From Oscarella lobularis (taxonomy: Eukaryota > Porifera > Homoscleromorpha > Homosclerophorida > Oscarellidae), in the NCBI RefSeq assembly GCF_947507565.1, contig NC_089176.1, positions 1-64,000 on the forward strand: a stretch of 64,000 nt of DNA. The letters are read 5' to 3'. Position numbers and translations under genes: made by a program. Shown here in pieces: positions 24,592 through 36,200 of this stretch (its first letter is position 1; each line of letters begins with the position of its first letter). The notes under the pieces were generated by a model. It made no database searches. It was given only the letters and a program-made list of their open reading frames with translations, and had not been told where the DNA came from.

Positions 24592-25043
24592 CGCATGTAC
24601 GTGAGACTACTGTGCTCTACCCTCGATCAGCGAGTCACTTTTATAGTGTCAAGAGGGCGGAAGCGCGTGTGGCAGCAGCTGCTATATCTAATGAATAAGA
24701 AAATTGACAAGGTGTGCAAATGATTAGCTGTCTGTTATTCTTCCTGTATGATAAGTGATTTTGACAACTGTTAGCGCTTCTAATCACTACTGTGTTTGCT
24801 TTCTGCAGCCAATCTAGTTTGCGAGAGAGGAAGCGGTTACCGAAGTGAATTTATGTGCACCTCGTGATGGGAAAGGTCAGTCACAATGTCGCAACGTCTC
24901 TGACCTTTTTGTTTCTCCTGAGTCCTCCCTCAATATATTGTACATCTAATGCTTCTGTGGGAGGGCATCATCCTACTATGATCATGTGAGCATGATCACA
25001 AGACAGGCGCGAGAGTAGAGAGAGAGAGAGAGAGTATACCCAA
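24592..25043. promoter_or_regulatory. Divergent intergenic region with GA microsatellite
   Basis: This interval lies between the sushi-protein start codon (leftward) and the glycosidase start codon (rightward), so it should hold both promoters. A (GA)n tract lies at about 25017-25034, just upstream of the glycosidase ATG. No other gene is visible. Confidence 0.45.
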
Positions 25044-27956
25044 ATGCTTTCTTTTTACGCGTCCTTCTTCTTTTTCTCTCTCGTCGCTCAAAGCGATTCA
25101 ACTGACTTTTATCGCGAGGAAATCGACTTTGATTTCGCTTGGCGATTCTACTTTGGAGACATTGTATCGCCTACTAGCGGCCGCGTCGACGACGTCGTTC
25201 CGGCGCCTGCAACGCCATCGTACAACGACACCAATTGGCAATTAATCGACGCTCCTCACGATGCAATGATAGGCGGAACATTTAGTCAAGACGCCGGCGA
25301 AGAAAACGCCTATTTACCATCAAACGTCTCGTGGTATCGCAAGCACTTTAGTCTACCCGACGAATGGCAAGGAAAAACGATATGGATTTATTTTGACGGC
25401 GTTTATCGTTCGACCGACGTCTGGCTCAACGGCCTTCCCATTGCCTATCACGAGTCGGGCTACACGAGTTTTTTCGTACGACTCGATAACGTGAGTGGAA
25501 TAGCGGAGAACAATGTTATTGCTCTGCAAACGAAACCGTCGTCGGGGGAACAGTCACGATGGTACGAAGGATCGGGGCTCTATCGTCACGTGCGACTCAT
25601 TGCAACAAATCGACAACATATAATTTTTGACGGTGTCTATTGCTCTTCGAAAATTTCTGGGACGATTGAGATGCACGATTCTAATGATCCGTCCAAGGGA
25701 CTTTACGCCGATTCGTCGTCTCTCGTTCTCTCTGCTCAAATAATAAATGAAGATATGACGAGTTCCGTTGACGTCACTGTCGAATTTCGACTTTTCGACG
25801 GCGATAATCTCATTCTGACAAACTCGACAACCGTTTCTCTAGATCCGGGTGAAATCCAAACAGCAAATTCGAATTTGATTGTAACAAAAGCGGAATTGTG
25901 GAGTCTACCACGTCCCTATTTATATCGTCTCGAAACGGTCCTTTTGGGCTTTGGAGGCGTCATCGATTCAGTTAACACGACAATCGGCATGCGACTCACT
26001 CATTGGGATCCCAATCGCGGTTACTCGCTCAACAACGAACACGTTCCTTGGCGAGGATTTTCAAACGTCGAAAATTTCGCCGGTGTGGGTACAGGAATTC
26101 CCGATCGCATTCATCTTTTTCGCGCACAGCTTCTTCGCTCGATCGGCGGCAACGCGTGGCGTACGGTCAATAATCCGCCTTCTCCCGCTCTACTCGACGT
26201 TCTCGATCAAGTCGGCGTACTAGCGTGGATTGAAAACCGACATTTTGGTACCTTTTTAATTAAGAAATTTCTTAGAATGGCTCCAACCCTTACTAAAATT
26301 GTTTAGTATAGATCCTTCCTTTCCTTACTAACATGGATGACTCCGACCCTTATTAAAATTCCCTTAGCATGGCTCTGACCCTAATAAGAGTCCTTAGCAT
26401 GAATGATCCGTCTCTTACTAAAATTCCTTAGCATGGATCCGACCCTCTTTTACTAAAAGTCCTTATTATGAGTCCACTCCCTTAATTAATGCAACTGTTT
26501 CCTCTGATGTAAGGTCGATTTTTTAGAAAATAATACGCAGGCGCTTGATGACGAAGTGGATACGGTTCGACGCGATCGCAATCATCCGAGCGTCGTCGCC
26601 TGGTCAATGTGTTGGGGCGATCCTTGCAACGAACCCGATCCCGAAGGAAAAAACATTGCAAACGAATTCAAAAGCGCTATTCTTCAATACGATCCTTTTG
26701 GAACGGTGACTGCAAGCGTCGATGCCTCTTTCAATTTCTTCAACGGACTCTCTGGTGTTGTCAACGTTTTAGGATTGTCTTATCCAGACACCGGACGTTT
26801 TAATGGGCTTCATCAAAGAGTTCGATACAAGCCGGCTCTCGCTTCCGAATGTTGCCAGTGTCCGTCGTTTCGAGGCGAAGAAGTATACAGCGACGATCCA
26901 AATCATCCGCGTTTGAGCAACTTTAACGCCGATTGTCTGAACGAGACAAACGCCGTTGCAATGAGTATTGATTGGGTTTCGGGAGAAATTGCTTGGACGC
27001 TCTGCGATTACCTCGGCGAAGCCAAGCCCTTTCTCTGGCCTCAAATCAGCTCCGCAACGGGAGCTTTCGATTTAGCTGGCTTTCCTAAAGCCGCCGCCTT
27101 TTGGTATCAAGCCTGGTGGCTTTATAATGCTACTCAGACGACAGCACGTCCTCCTTCTCTATTAGATCCAAGAAACGCTGGCTCGAAATCAAAACAAATT
27201 TTCGACGACGACAATTTCATGGTTCACATTGTCGAAGGATGGCAACAAGACAACAATCGACCAACGCGTACAATTCACGTCTACACAAACGCTCCAAGCG
27301 TCGAACTCTTCGCTAACGATACATCGCAGGGCGTTCGCAATGTCACGTGGCTCGGTTGGGCTCAATGGACAAACGTGACGTTTGTAGCCGGAAATGTGAC
27401 GGCAATTGCGAGAAACGATGCCGGTGCCGTCGTCGCTCAACACACCGTCGAAACAGTTGGAAATCAAGCGTCACTCATTCTTTACGTCGACGTACCAAGC
27501 GAGGCAACCGGCACGGGAACGGCTCTTTTGCTTGACGGTCACGACGTCGGCGTTGTTCGTGCGACGATCGTCGACGGTCAGGGACGCGTCGTACATTCAG
27601 GAAAAAACATTTCGTTTTCGGTTTTCAGTGGACCGGGTCGAATTATAGGTGTCGGAAGCGGAAATCCGACGTCGCACGAACCGATGCGTGCTACGGGTAG
27701 AAATGCCTATCAAGGACTCGTTCGAGCGTTTGTTCAAGTCACCGAAGATCGTTCGTCTCCGGCGTGGCACAGGCGTCGATTGGCGCAGATCGATAAGGAA
27801 GGCAACGTTCGAACGAAAATCATACAAGGTGACGAAAGTGACGAATTTGATAATGAAATTGTTGTGCAGGCATCTGCAAGTGGATTCGGAACGGCAACAG
27901 CTGTCATTCCTTTGAGCACCGATGCTACAAAGCACGCTGTGCGAAAGAACTGGTAA
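25044..27956 (+). CDS. Secreted glycoside hydrolase family 2 (beta-galactosidase-like)
   Basis: Two exons (25044-26247, 26527-27956) encode 877 residues. A signal peptide is followed by the GH2 sugar-binding jelly roll (WYRKHFSLPDEWQGK...YFDGVYRSTDVWLNG; SRWYEGSGLYRHVRL), an Ig-like domain, and the TIM barrel (GGNAWRTVNNPPSP; RDRNHPSVVAWSMCWG). The C-terminus has a Trp-rich beta domain and an invasin/Big-like domain of the type found in bacterial-style GH2 enzymes. The family splits terminal beta-galactosides or related sugars. The candidate acid/base Glu is in DPCNEPD, displaced from the usual WS-x-x-NE spacing. The candidate nucleophile is in ALASECCQC. The exact substrate cannot be told. 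The stop right after W at 27954-27956 is assumed; GGTAAG there could also be a donor. Confidence 0.85.
26275..26480. repeat. Degenerate ~35-40 bp tandem repeat inside the GH2 intron
   Basis: Phrases such as ACCCTTACTAAAATT and CCTTAGCATGGAT recur five to six times with drift. They fill most of the 279-bp intron, which is several times longer than typical introns in this window. No reading frame is implied. Confidence 0.7.
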
Positions 27957-28140
27957 GAACAAGCGTTCTGCTGCTTTTTTTGTTCTGCAGAGAAGTTGCA
28001 CGTTCTTCTGCTGCATGTTTTTTTATTTTCAAGTTGTGAAGCTGCCAAGAAAACGATTATCGGTATGTCCTAATAACACACGTGATCGTAATGAGGTTTT
28101 TTTAGTGTCTTCTTTTCTACATTCAGACAGTCTAGTGAAT

Positions 28141-29285
28141 TCAATTTCTATTTTTCTCCTCCACGTATTCGATAGCAACATTCGAAAATTGCCTTCTCGC
28201 AAACGTTTCTACGTGAAGCATTTTCCGAATGCATGCTTCAATTTCATGAGCAAATCTCTCCGGTACGTGAAAGTCAAAAAGAAACGGTTTCCCGTTGGCA
28301 TACTTGTATCCCAACTTGAATTGCTCTACGGCGTGAAAAGGCAGATCTTCAGCCGTAGAGCAATAAACATCGGCAGCCCAAGTAATGAGATTAGAAAAGG
28401 AATTTTTTAAACCCGAACCGCAGCTCACAGAATTAGCAGGAGTCGCCTGACTTGTAACCCAGAAATGATCGTAATCTATACTTCCCCCAACGCCGTCTTC
28501 GTCCAAAATGAATGGCTGTGAGTGCCGTAGCACGACGCCAGATAGAAATTTGGGCTTTGCTTGCAGCACTTGCAACATTGTCTGCTGGTGCGGCGTTGCT
28601 ATGCACGATCGTTGCCCAACGACCCAGTTGTTATCCGTTTCCAAACTACGTAAACTTTCCTTTGAAAAGTTGACACAAACGTAGGCCTAAAAATTAATAT
28701 AGTAGGTTCTCATCCAGAATAGAATAGAATTCTACCGTTCGGTAGAGTTCGTTCCACGTTCCGCCGAGATAACTGTATTTTGCACGAGCACATCTTTCAG
28801 TATCGACGGCTCCGAACACGCGTTTTGATTCGCCGTGGCGGCGAGAAAAAACTTGATGCGCGAGATTAATTGAAGCCCTTGTCAACTGGGCTCCAACTCG
28901 TTGACCGCGAACAGACTCGTGAAGGCGTAGACTCCTTGCAACCATATAATTTTGCCCATGGTAGGCGTGAGCGGCGCAAAAGCCGACCTAATAAAAGGAA
29001 CACTGTACTATACTGTACCTTCGGCAAGTGTACGGAATGTTTGGCACGCAGCAATGACGTCACTACGACCGCACCGTGACGGATCGCGAGCGGAAAGCGG
29101 CGTACCAACGTCTCGTCGTGTTCGAGTCCTAGAACGACGACGTTTGCCGGATTTTGAAGCCACGAAGCGATATGCTGCGGCACTTCGTCCCTTCCGTCGT
29201 AAACGCCTTCGCATAGTCTTTGGGCCGACGATGCGTCGGCCACCGTTAGACGACGGAATTTTCTCGCCACAGCGCGTCGAATCAT
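28141..29285 (-). CDS. GNAT acetyltransferase, NAT16/histidine-acetyltransferase-like, paralogue A
   Basis: Three exons (29285-29106, 28987-28736, 28686-28141) give 325 residues. The GNAT core is in exons 1-2: RRLTVADASSAQRLCEGVYD, the DEVPQHIASWL segment typical of the NAT16/HISAT family, then the acetyl-CoA loop ESVRGQRVGAQL. Exon 3 (start AYVCVNFSKESL) carries the family's C-terminal half, ending VAIEYVEEKNRN. Relatives acetylate the amino group of histidine or other small amines, but the substrate here is unknown. Intron positions match paralogues B and C exactly, although the protein is clearly more diverged. It is the last of four collinear minus-strand genes (C, B, methyltransferase, A). 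Confidence 0.8.
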
Positions 29286-29511
29286 TAATCTTGTGAGACT
29301 GACAATGCGACCCCGCGCGGGCTCTCAAAAGTCAAAGATACGCATGCAGACTTCAGTCAGTGGTATGCTAATGTATACGGCGGTGTGAACTAGTGTATGT
29401 ATGCTCTCGTTAGCAGTTGACCAATCAGCGATTGTGCTCTTGAACAATAAGAACGCGGTGGCAACTGATTGACGACATACAAAGAAACGTGACAAGTAAG
29501 TGGAGGTCAGT

Positions 29512-30447
29512 TCACTTCAGCTGTGCATAGACAGAATAGATTTTCTTTATATCTGCGTGCTCTTTGTCGATGTTCAAGTCGATACTATCAATATCGATCG
29601 AATGAAAGCCGGATCTTTGCAGGACGTCTTTGACAACTTGCTCATTTTCAATGGTAATCGCAGGAAATTTCTTTCCCTCAATCACATAATACGTCTGTTC
29701 CAGGGCTCCGCTCACAAGAATCCAACCATTCTTTTTTACAAGCCTTCCAATATTTTTGAAGGCATTTTCATATTGTTTCAAATCCGAACAAGCAGCCTCC
29801 ACGCAAAAATGAGAAGAAACGACGTGAAAAAAATTTTCGTAACGCTCATCTTCCAACGGAAGTGAACTATGAATATTGCAAAACAACATATCGTCGACCA
29901 ACTTCTCTCTCAATTCCTTCACGCGAATCCGGGATTCTTCATACGACTTCCCCTCAAGCGATACGACCACGTGATCAAAGAAGGGTTCCCAATCGAACGC
30001 GCCCGCCTCTCCGGCGTCCCACTTCCTCACCTCTTCGCGATTCGCCTCTCCGAATTCAGCAAAGAATATTCGCTTAGCAAAGGGAACGGCGCTGATCATG
30101 TAAGCAACAACAGCTCCACCGCCAATTTCCAGGATGTTCCCTTCATTCCTTTCGAGTCGGCTCGCTTTGTAGAAGTCGTGTACGCGTTTCGTTACGAAGC
30201 TCTGCCATTGCCAGTGCTTGTCGCTCGGATCCAAGTCGCGATCGTCGTAATCGAACGGACTTGGACGATACATAGCGTCCAAATGATTTCGCGGCGTAAA
30301 ACCGGGGAAACTCGTCGTCGTTCCTCGAGCCCCCGACGATCGACGAGTAGAGAAAGCAACTGTTGGCCACGCGACGGCTGCCAGACTGAGAGGCGACGGT
30401 TGAAATCGAACAAAAGTTCGAAGAGCGTGGCCAAGTGACGACACCAT
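29512..30447 (-). CDS. NNMT/PNMT/TEMT-family N-methyltransferase
   Basis: This single exon encodes 311 residues. After a possible N-terminal targeting or low-complexity stretch, the domain starts at YRPSPFDYDDRDLDPSDKHW and continues with the SAM-binding motif I (NILEIGGGAVVAYMISAV). FFAEFGEANREEVRKW and the FDWEPFFDHVVVSLEGK segment are typical of the nicotinamide/phenylethanolamine/thioether N-methyltransferase family. SHFCVEAACSDLKQYENAFK and LVKKNGWILVSGALEQTYY complete the fold. These enzymes methylate small amines or heterocycles using S-adenosylmethionine. The ATG is only 67 bp past the stop of acetyltransferase B on the same strand. A truncated copy of its first ~110 bp follows acetyltransferase C. 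Confidence 0.88.
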   Translation of the reverse strand: MVSSLGHALRTFVRFQPSPLSLAAVAWPTVAFSTRRSSGARGTTTSFPGFTPRNHLDAMYRPSPFDYDDRDLDPSDKHWQWQSFVTKRVHDFYKASRLERNEGNILEIGGGAVVAYMISAVPFAKRIFFAEFGEANREEVRKWDAGEAGAFDWEPFFDHVVVSLEGKSYEESRIRVKELREKLVDDMLFCNIHSSLPLEDERYENFFHVVSSHFCVEAACSDLKQYENAFKNIGRLVKKNGWILVSGALEQTYYVIEGKKFPAITIENEQVVKDVLQRSGFHSIDIDSIDLNIDKEHADIKKIYSVYAQLK

Positions 30448-30514
30448 GGAGATGATGATGACTCACGATTGATATAAAGTTTCCTATGGTCTACAGGCTT
30501 CCCTAACTAATTAT

Positions 30515-31623
30515 TTAGTGTTCGTTTTTTTTAATCATTTCTAAAACGACATTTGATCGTCCTTCCCTGACAAACGATTGAATTCCTAGGATGCGGTGCA
30601 ACTTTTCTCTGACGTCATCTGCAAATATTTCTGGCGTGTGGAAATCGAATAGAAAAGGCTCCTCCTTGGCAAAATTGTAACCCAATTTAAATTGTTCTTT
30701 GACGTGATAAATCAGATTGGGGAAAACGTCATAATTGCCACAGTAGAGATCAGCTGACCACATAATAAAATTGCTTTCTGGATTTACAAAACCGACTCCG
30801 TGGCTGAGAGAAACGCCGTCACATGCTGATTCATTGAGAAGCCAAACGCTCTTTTTATCAGCCACGCTTTCTCGAATCACTTTTTCATCAACAACGTATG
30901 GCTGCGAGTTTTGTAACATTATTCTGTATGATGATGATGATGATGCAAGTTGGTCAGCTGGTAACAAAACTTTGCTTATCTTTTTATAGTGCAATTCGCT
31001 GCTCAAAGCGTCTTTTTGTTTTATAAGCTCTGATATTTTTAGAGACTGAAGATTTTCACTTGAGATTTGGGCAGAGAAGTATGCCTGTTGAGAAATACAG
31101 TACTGGTAAGTAATAATAGATAACAAGTGATTACATACGGATCTGTAAATTTCTTTCCATTTACCAGGAATGTACGCCTTCTGACTGTACACCTCCTTCG
31201 TTTTAATTTCGGTGCTTGTCACAAGACGTTTCACTATGGGAACGTTCTCAGAGAAATGACTCAGCATTCCCTTTGCCAACATTGGACCATAGAATCTACG
31301 GTTACGATAATCAGGATGAATGCGAATGCCTTTGAAAACTGCCAATTGTTTTTCAGGATCGATATGCGCACATGATGTACCAATCTATAAAATTCAAAAA
31401 CGACTCTTCTACACTAGAGACTGAAAGTCTTTACCAATGTGTTTTCCAGCTCTAGTCCCAGTGTCACAAAGTTTTTCGCTTTTATCCACGAGCAAATATA
31501 GAGTGGAAGATAGTCGGCTCCGCCGTAGACGCCTTCGCATACTTTCCGCACTGCCGGAACGTCTGCTAAAGTAAGTAGACGAACTCTCGCCGTTGAAGCG
31601 GTCGACGCTGCTCTCGACAACAT
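30515..31623 (-). CDS. GNAT acetyltransferase, NAT16/histidine-acetyltransferase-like, paralogue B
   Basis: Three exons (31623-31435, 31384-31139, 31084-30515) encode 334 residues. The GNAT half has VRLLTLADVPAVRKVCEGVY, GGADYLPLYICSWIKAKN and FKGIRIHPDYRNRRFYGPML, which holds the acetyl-CoA loop region. The C-terminal half has KEQFKLGYNFAKEEPFLFDF and LHRILGIQSFVREGRSN. It is nearly identical to paralogue C and has the same length and splice sites, so the two are recent duplicates. It contains a poly-Ser stretch encoded by a variable GATGATGAT microsatellite, shorter here than in C. Relatives acetylate histidine or other small amines; the substrate is unknown. Confidence 0.83.
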
Positions 31624-31742
31624 CCGTGGCCATATACCGTAGAAACAGTCAACACGGTCATGCGCAGTTCCGGGGTTAGGTACATCTACTGTAGTCACAA
31701 CTTGTGGGAGAATGAACATCACTAAATTTAGATTTGACCTTT

Positions 31743-31890
31743 GACCGTGGACTAATAGAGATGCGTCTTCCTCGGAACGATCATCTTCTGGCGCATACAA
31801 CATCGACACAAGCGCCAGTGGCTTTGGTGGATTCTAAAGAAGCGACGGCAGCAGCGCAGACGTCGTGCAGAGTCAGCAGAACGAGATCGA
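31743..31890 (+). pseudogene. Truncated copy of TRAF7 exon 1 (duplication remnant)
   Basis: This segment matches the first coding exon of TRAF7 at 33264-33400. Both share GGCGCATACAACATCGACAC, AAGCGCCAGTGG and GCAGAGTCAGCA in the same order, with small indels and a disrupted start. It sits in the divergent position upstream of acetyltransferase B just as the true TRAF7 exon sits upstream of C. It then fuses abruptly to methyltransferase-derived sequence near 31890, with no later TRAF7 exons. Confidence 0.85.
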
Positions 31891-32005
31891 CTTGGACGAT
31901 AGATACATAGCGTCCAAATGATTTCGCGGCGTAAAAGTCGTCGTCGTCGTCGTCGTTCCTTGGGCCCCGACGATCGACGAATAGAGAAAAACAACTGTTG
32001 GACAG
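31891..32005 (-). pseudogene. Truncated 5' end of the NNMT-like methyltransferase (duplication remnant)
   Basis: The segment around 31905-32000 matches the 5' part of the intact methyltransferase at 30263-30365. Shared strings include ATACATAGCGTCCAAATGAT, TTCGCGGCGTAAAA and CCCCGACGATCGACGA, and the remnant has a short CGT microsatellite expansion. Only the N-terminal ~35 codons are represented and they are not in a usable frame. It lies directly downstream of acetyltransferase C, mirroring the intact gene downstream of B. Confidence 0.88.
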
Positions 32006-32039
32006 TACAGTACAAAAAATGTAGTATCCGTTTTTTTTC

Positions 32040-32443
32040 TCACAAGTGAATCATTTCTACAACGACATTTGATCGTCCTTCTCTGACAAATGATTGAATT
32101 CCTATGATGCAGTGCAACGTTTCTCTGACGTCATCCAGAAATGTTTCTGGCACGTGGAACTCAAATAGAAAGGGCTTTCCCTTGGCAAAATTGTAACCCA
32201 ATTTAAATTGCTCTTTGACGTGATAAATCAGATTGGGGAGAAGGTCATGATTGCTACAGTAGACATCAGCTGACCACATAAAAAAATTTGTTTCTGGATT
32301 TACGAAACCGACCCCGTGGCTAAGAGAAACGCAGTCACGTGCTGATTCATTGAGAAGCCAAACTCTCTTTTTATCAGCCACACTTTCTCTGATCACTTTT
32401 TCATCAACAGCGTATGGCTGCGAGTTTTGTAACACTATTTTAT

Positions 32444-32476
<33 letters not shown>

Positions 32477-33159
32477 CAAGTGGTAACAAAACTTTGCTTA
32501 TCTTTTTATAGTGCAATTTGCTGCTCGAAGCATCTTTTTCTTGTAAAAGAAGCTTTGATATTCCTGGAGACTGAATATTTTCACTTGAGATTTGGGCAGA
32601 GAAGTATGCCTGTTGAAAAGTACTGTAGATTCCTAGGAACTAACTGTTGTACACTTACGGATCTGTAAATTTCTTTCCATTTACCAGGAATGTACGTCTT
32701 CTGACTGTACGCCTCCTTTGTTTTAGCCTCGGTGCTTGTCACAATACGTTGCACTATGGGAAAGTTCTCAGATAAATAGCTTAGCACCCCCTTCGCCAAC
32801 ATTGGACCATAGATTCTACGGTGACGATAATCAGAATGAATTCGAATGCCTTTCAAAATTGCCAATTGTTTTTCAGGCTCAATATGCACTCCTGCTGCAC
32901 CAATCTATAAAATTGAAACGATTCTACTACGAGAGACTGTTAATTAATTAATTAATTAAAAAGTCTTTACCAATGTGTTTTCCAGCTCTAGTCCCAGTGT
33001 CACAAAGTTTTTCGCTTTTATCCACGAGCAAATATAGAGTGGAAGATAGTCGGCTCCGCCGTAGACGCCTTCGCATATTTTTCGCACTACCGGAACGTCT
33101 GCTAAAGTAAGTAGACGCACTTTTGCCGTTGAAGCGGTCGACGCTGCTCTCGACAGCAT
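32040..33159 (-). CDS. GNAT acetyltransferase, NAT16/histidine-acetyltransferase-like, paralogue C
   Basis: Three exons (33159-32971, 32904-32659, 32609-32040) encode 334 residues, nearly identical to paralogue B in sequence and intron sites. Diagnostic stretches are VRLLTLADVPVVRKICEGVY, LKGIRIHSDYRHRRIYGPML and EQFKLGYNFAKGKPFLFEF. The poly-Ser run is longer than in B. The start codon is 104 bp from the TRAF7 start codon on the opposite strand, so both probably use one bidirectional promoter. Intron 1 has a TTAATTAATTAA expansion absent from B. Confidence 0.83.
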
Positions 33160-33263
33160 CCGTGAGTAGCAAAACAGTCTACACGGCCCACGGTCACGCG
33201 CAGTTTCGGTTAGAGAATAAATCACGTGCCAGCCATCTAAAGCACGCTACTAGAGATAGAGAG

Positions 33264-36200
33264 ATGGCGTCTTCTTCCTCGGAACGAATTCAGGGCGACG
33301 ACGCTCATCTCCTGGCGCATACAACATCGACACAAGCGCCAGTGGATTCCAAAGAAACGGCGGCGTCGGCGCAGACTTCATGCAGAGTCAGCAAAACGAG
33401 AAAAACGTAGCGAAAGTTTAGTTTTTGTCGTACATGTAGACTCGCGTCGAAACGACGTTTGGCGTCAATCCTTCGCAACCAGTAACGACGGCAAAGTCGA
33501 TGAGTAGGCGAAAAAAAGAGTTCCCTAAAACGCGTCTTCAATTTCATTTCCAAAAGTCGAACTCAAACATCAGAATTCTTCTTCTTCTTCTTCGCGTCGA
33601 CACAAACGAAATACGTCGAGCTTATCGAACGTCTCATTCGCTATCGCCGCCGAAGGGAGCTCCGACTCGACGGATTCGTTTGGAAAAGATAAGGTACACT
33701 TATAAGAAAAAAATCGAATCATCGCGATTTCTAATGGAATTTGAATTTCTCATATTAGAATAGCATGGCTATGGGTCACGCTTTACAGAGCGTATCGTCC
33801 AATTTCTCTGTTCTCTCCGTTGGCTCCATCAAATCGGTCAAATCTCAAAAAGCGGATGAAAACGTAGACGTGAGATAAATCAAATTAAAAAATCGAAATC
33901 GTTCTCTCCTATTAGGACATATGCGTTTTTGTGGAAGAACCTTCGAAACGACTCTTCTGCATGCTTTGTGATCAAGTTTTTAGAGATCCAGTTATCACAA
34001 CTTGTGGAGTAAGAACAATGACAATTATCGTCATTTATCATCATAATCTTCTCTTTATATTATTATTAGCACACGTTCTGCAGGTCATGTGCAACTGTCA
34101 AGCAATTCGGTATGACGTCACGTATACTATCTAATTAACTCTATTGTTTTTTCTTTCTAGATAAATGTCCCATGGACGATTGCAAATTATCTGTCGTCGT
34201 TTCCAATATTGCTGTATCCTTTTTCTCTTGTTCTATTTTTGAAATGACACTTTTTTCATATAGATCTCAGATCAAATAGGCGAATTATTAATTTTTTGCA
34301 AATACGGCTGCAAACCCAGTGGAATTGAAGGCAAATTTGTTCAAGATCCAAATGGTAAGAGAATGGAAAATTTTTGAAAACAAATATCTTATTTATCTCA
34401 TTATTTTAGGATGTCCTGTTCAACTGAAAATCAGTAACAGACAGTGAGTGACTCTGGATTAATTAAATTGTCTAATTTATATATTTTAGAGAACATGAAC
34501 GTCAGTGTCAATTTGCACCAATTCAATGTCCAAACAGTCTCCACTGTTTAGCCATGCTCAAAGGGGTAAATACATATATACCACGTGACCCCGCTTACTT
34601 TTATTTAGGACTTGGAAGCTCATTTGGCTATTTGTGAGCAAACTCCATGTCCGCACGGAAAATATGGGTATACATAGTATCTTGATCTATGTATTTATTT
34701 ATTTCTATTTCTTCTCAGTTGTCCTTTTCGAGGAACGAGGCAACAAATTAAAGATCACTTAGAATTTTGCCGTTTTGAATCAGTCAAGGTAAACTGGATG
34801 ACGATGACGTCATTATTTTATTTATTAATTAATTTATTTATAGGATTTTCTTGCTCGCACTGACGCCCAAATTGGTGATCTAAAGCGTTCCCTTGAGGAT
34901 AAAGACAATGAAATTGGATTTCTTCGTTCGACGGTGAGCAACTTGAGCGAGAGACTGGGAATGCTGGAACGAAGCTCGGAGATCCGTTTCCAATGTTTGG
35001 AAACGAATCAGAGCAAAGTTGGACAAGATCTACTCGACACAAAACACACACTCTCTTTTATGACGGTAAGAATGATTATTTATTTATTTAATTAATTATT
35101 AATTTATTATTATAGAATGAGCTACATCAGATGCAGAATCAAATGGGAACAGTTGGAAGTATCTACCTATAATCGTTTATTAGAGAAAATAATTTTATTT
35201 TCTTAGTGGATTTGGATCAGCATTATTGGAAGTGCAAAGGAACGTTTGTTGGACATGAGGTAAGTGGAAGAAATCTCTTCTATCATCAGATCTTCATTGT
35301 GTTCTATACAAGGGACCGGTTTGGGCGCTGTGTGTATACGGGGATTGTCTTTTTAGCGGATCATCAGATAAAACAATAAAAGTATTTTGAGTCTATAGAG
35401 AGGATCAAGATGATGACGTCATTTTTTCCCCTCAAGGTTTGGGATACGCACACAAATTACAAATGTCTCAAAACGCTCGAAGGACACAATGGAATTGTTC
35501 TTGCTCTTTGCATTCACGGGTAAGTAAAAAATCTGACGTCATAAAGCCCACTAACTCTAAATACATATAGAAATCGCCTGTACAGCGGATCAGCAGACAA
35601 TTCAATACGAGTAAATTAAGATTAATTAAATTAATAATTATGAATGATTTTCTAGATTTGGGATATTGATTCTTTGGAGTGTATCAACGTCATTCAAGCT
35701 CACGAAAACCCGGTTTGCGCACTAGCAACATCAGCCAATCTTCTATTTAGCGGATCATTAAAAACAATCAAAGTTTGGGACATGCATCGTCATCAAATGG
35801 TCCGCGAATTGCCCGGACAAAATCACTGGGTGCGCGCGTTAGTGGCAACGCAAAATTATCTCTATAGCGGATCCTATCAAGCTGTCAAGGTACATAGAGA
35901 CATTGTAGCTACACATAGATACGTAGAATTTGGAGAGCATAGCGCGTTATAAAAATAAATCACATGACCTAAAAAATTGGGTTTGGATAATTACTATATA
36001 ATCACTTCTTGCTATTTTAGATTTGGAATTTGAATTCTGAGAGTTTTGAATGCGTCAAAGTCGTTCACGTTTCCGGTGGCAGCGTCTATTCGATCGCCGT
36101 CACCGAACAATATCTCATTGCAGCGACATACGAAAATGAAATTAATGTATGTTATTTATTAGGGCTCAAAGGGTTTCATTATTTTCTATCTCATCTCAAA

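Noticed and set aside
29862-30438. Plus-strand frames of up to 189 codons in the methyltransferase region
   Set aside because: They are antisense shadows of the single-exon NNMT-family gene, which has clear SAM-binding motifs on the minus strand.
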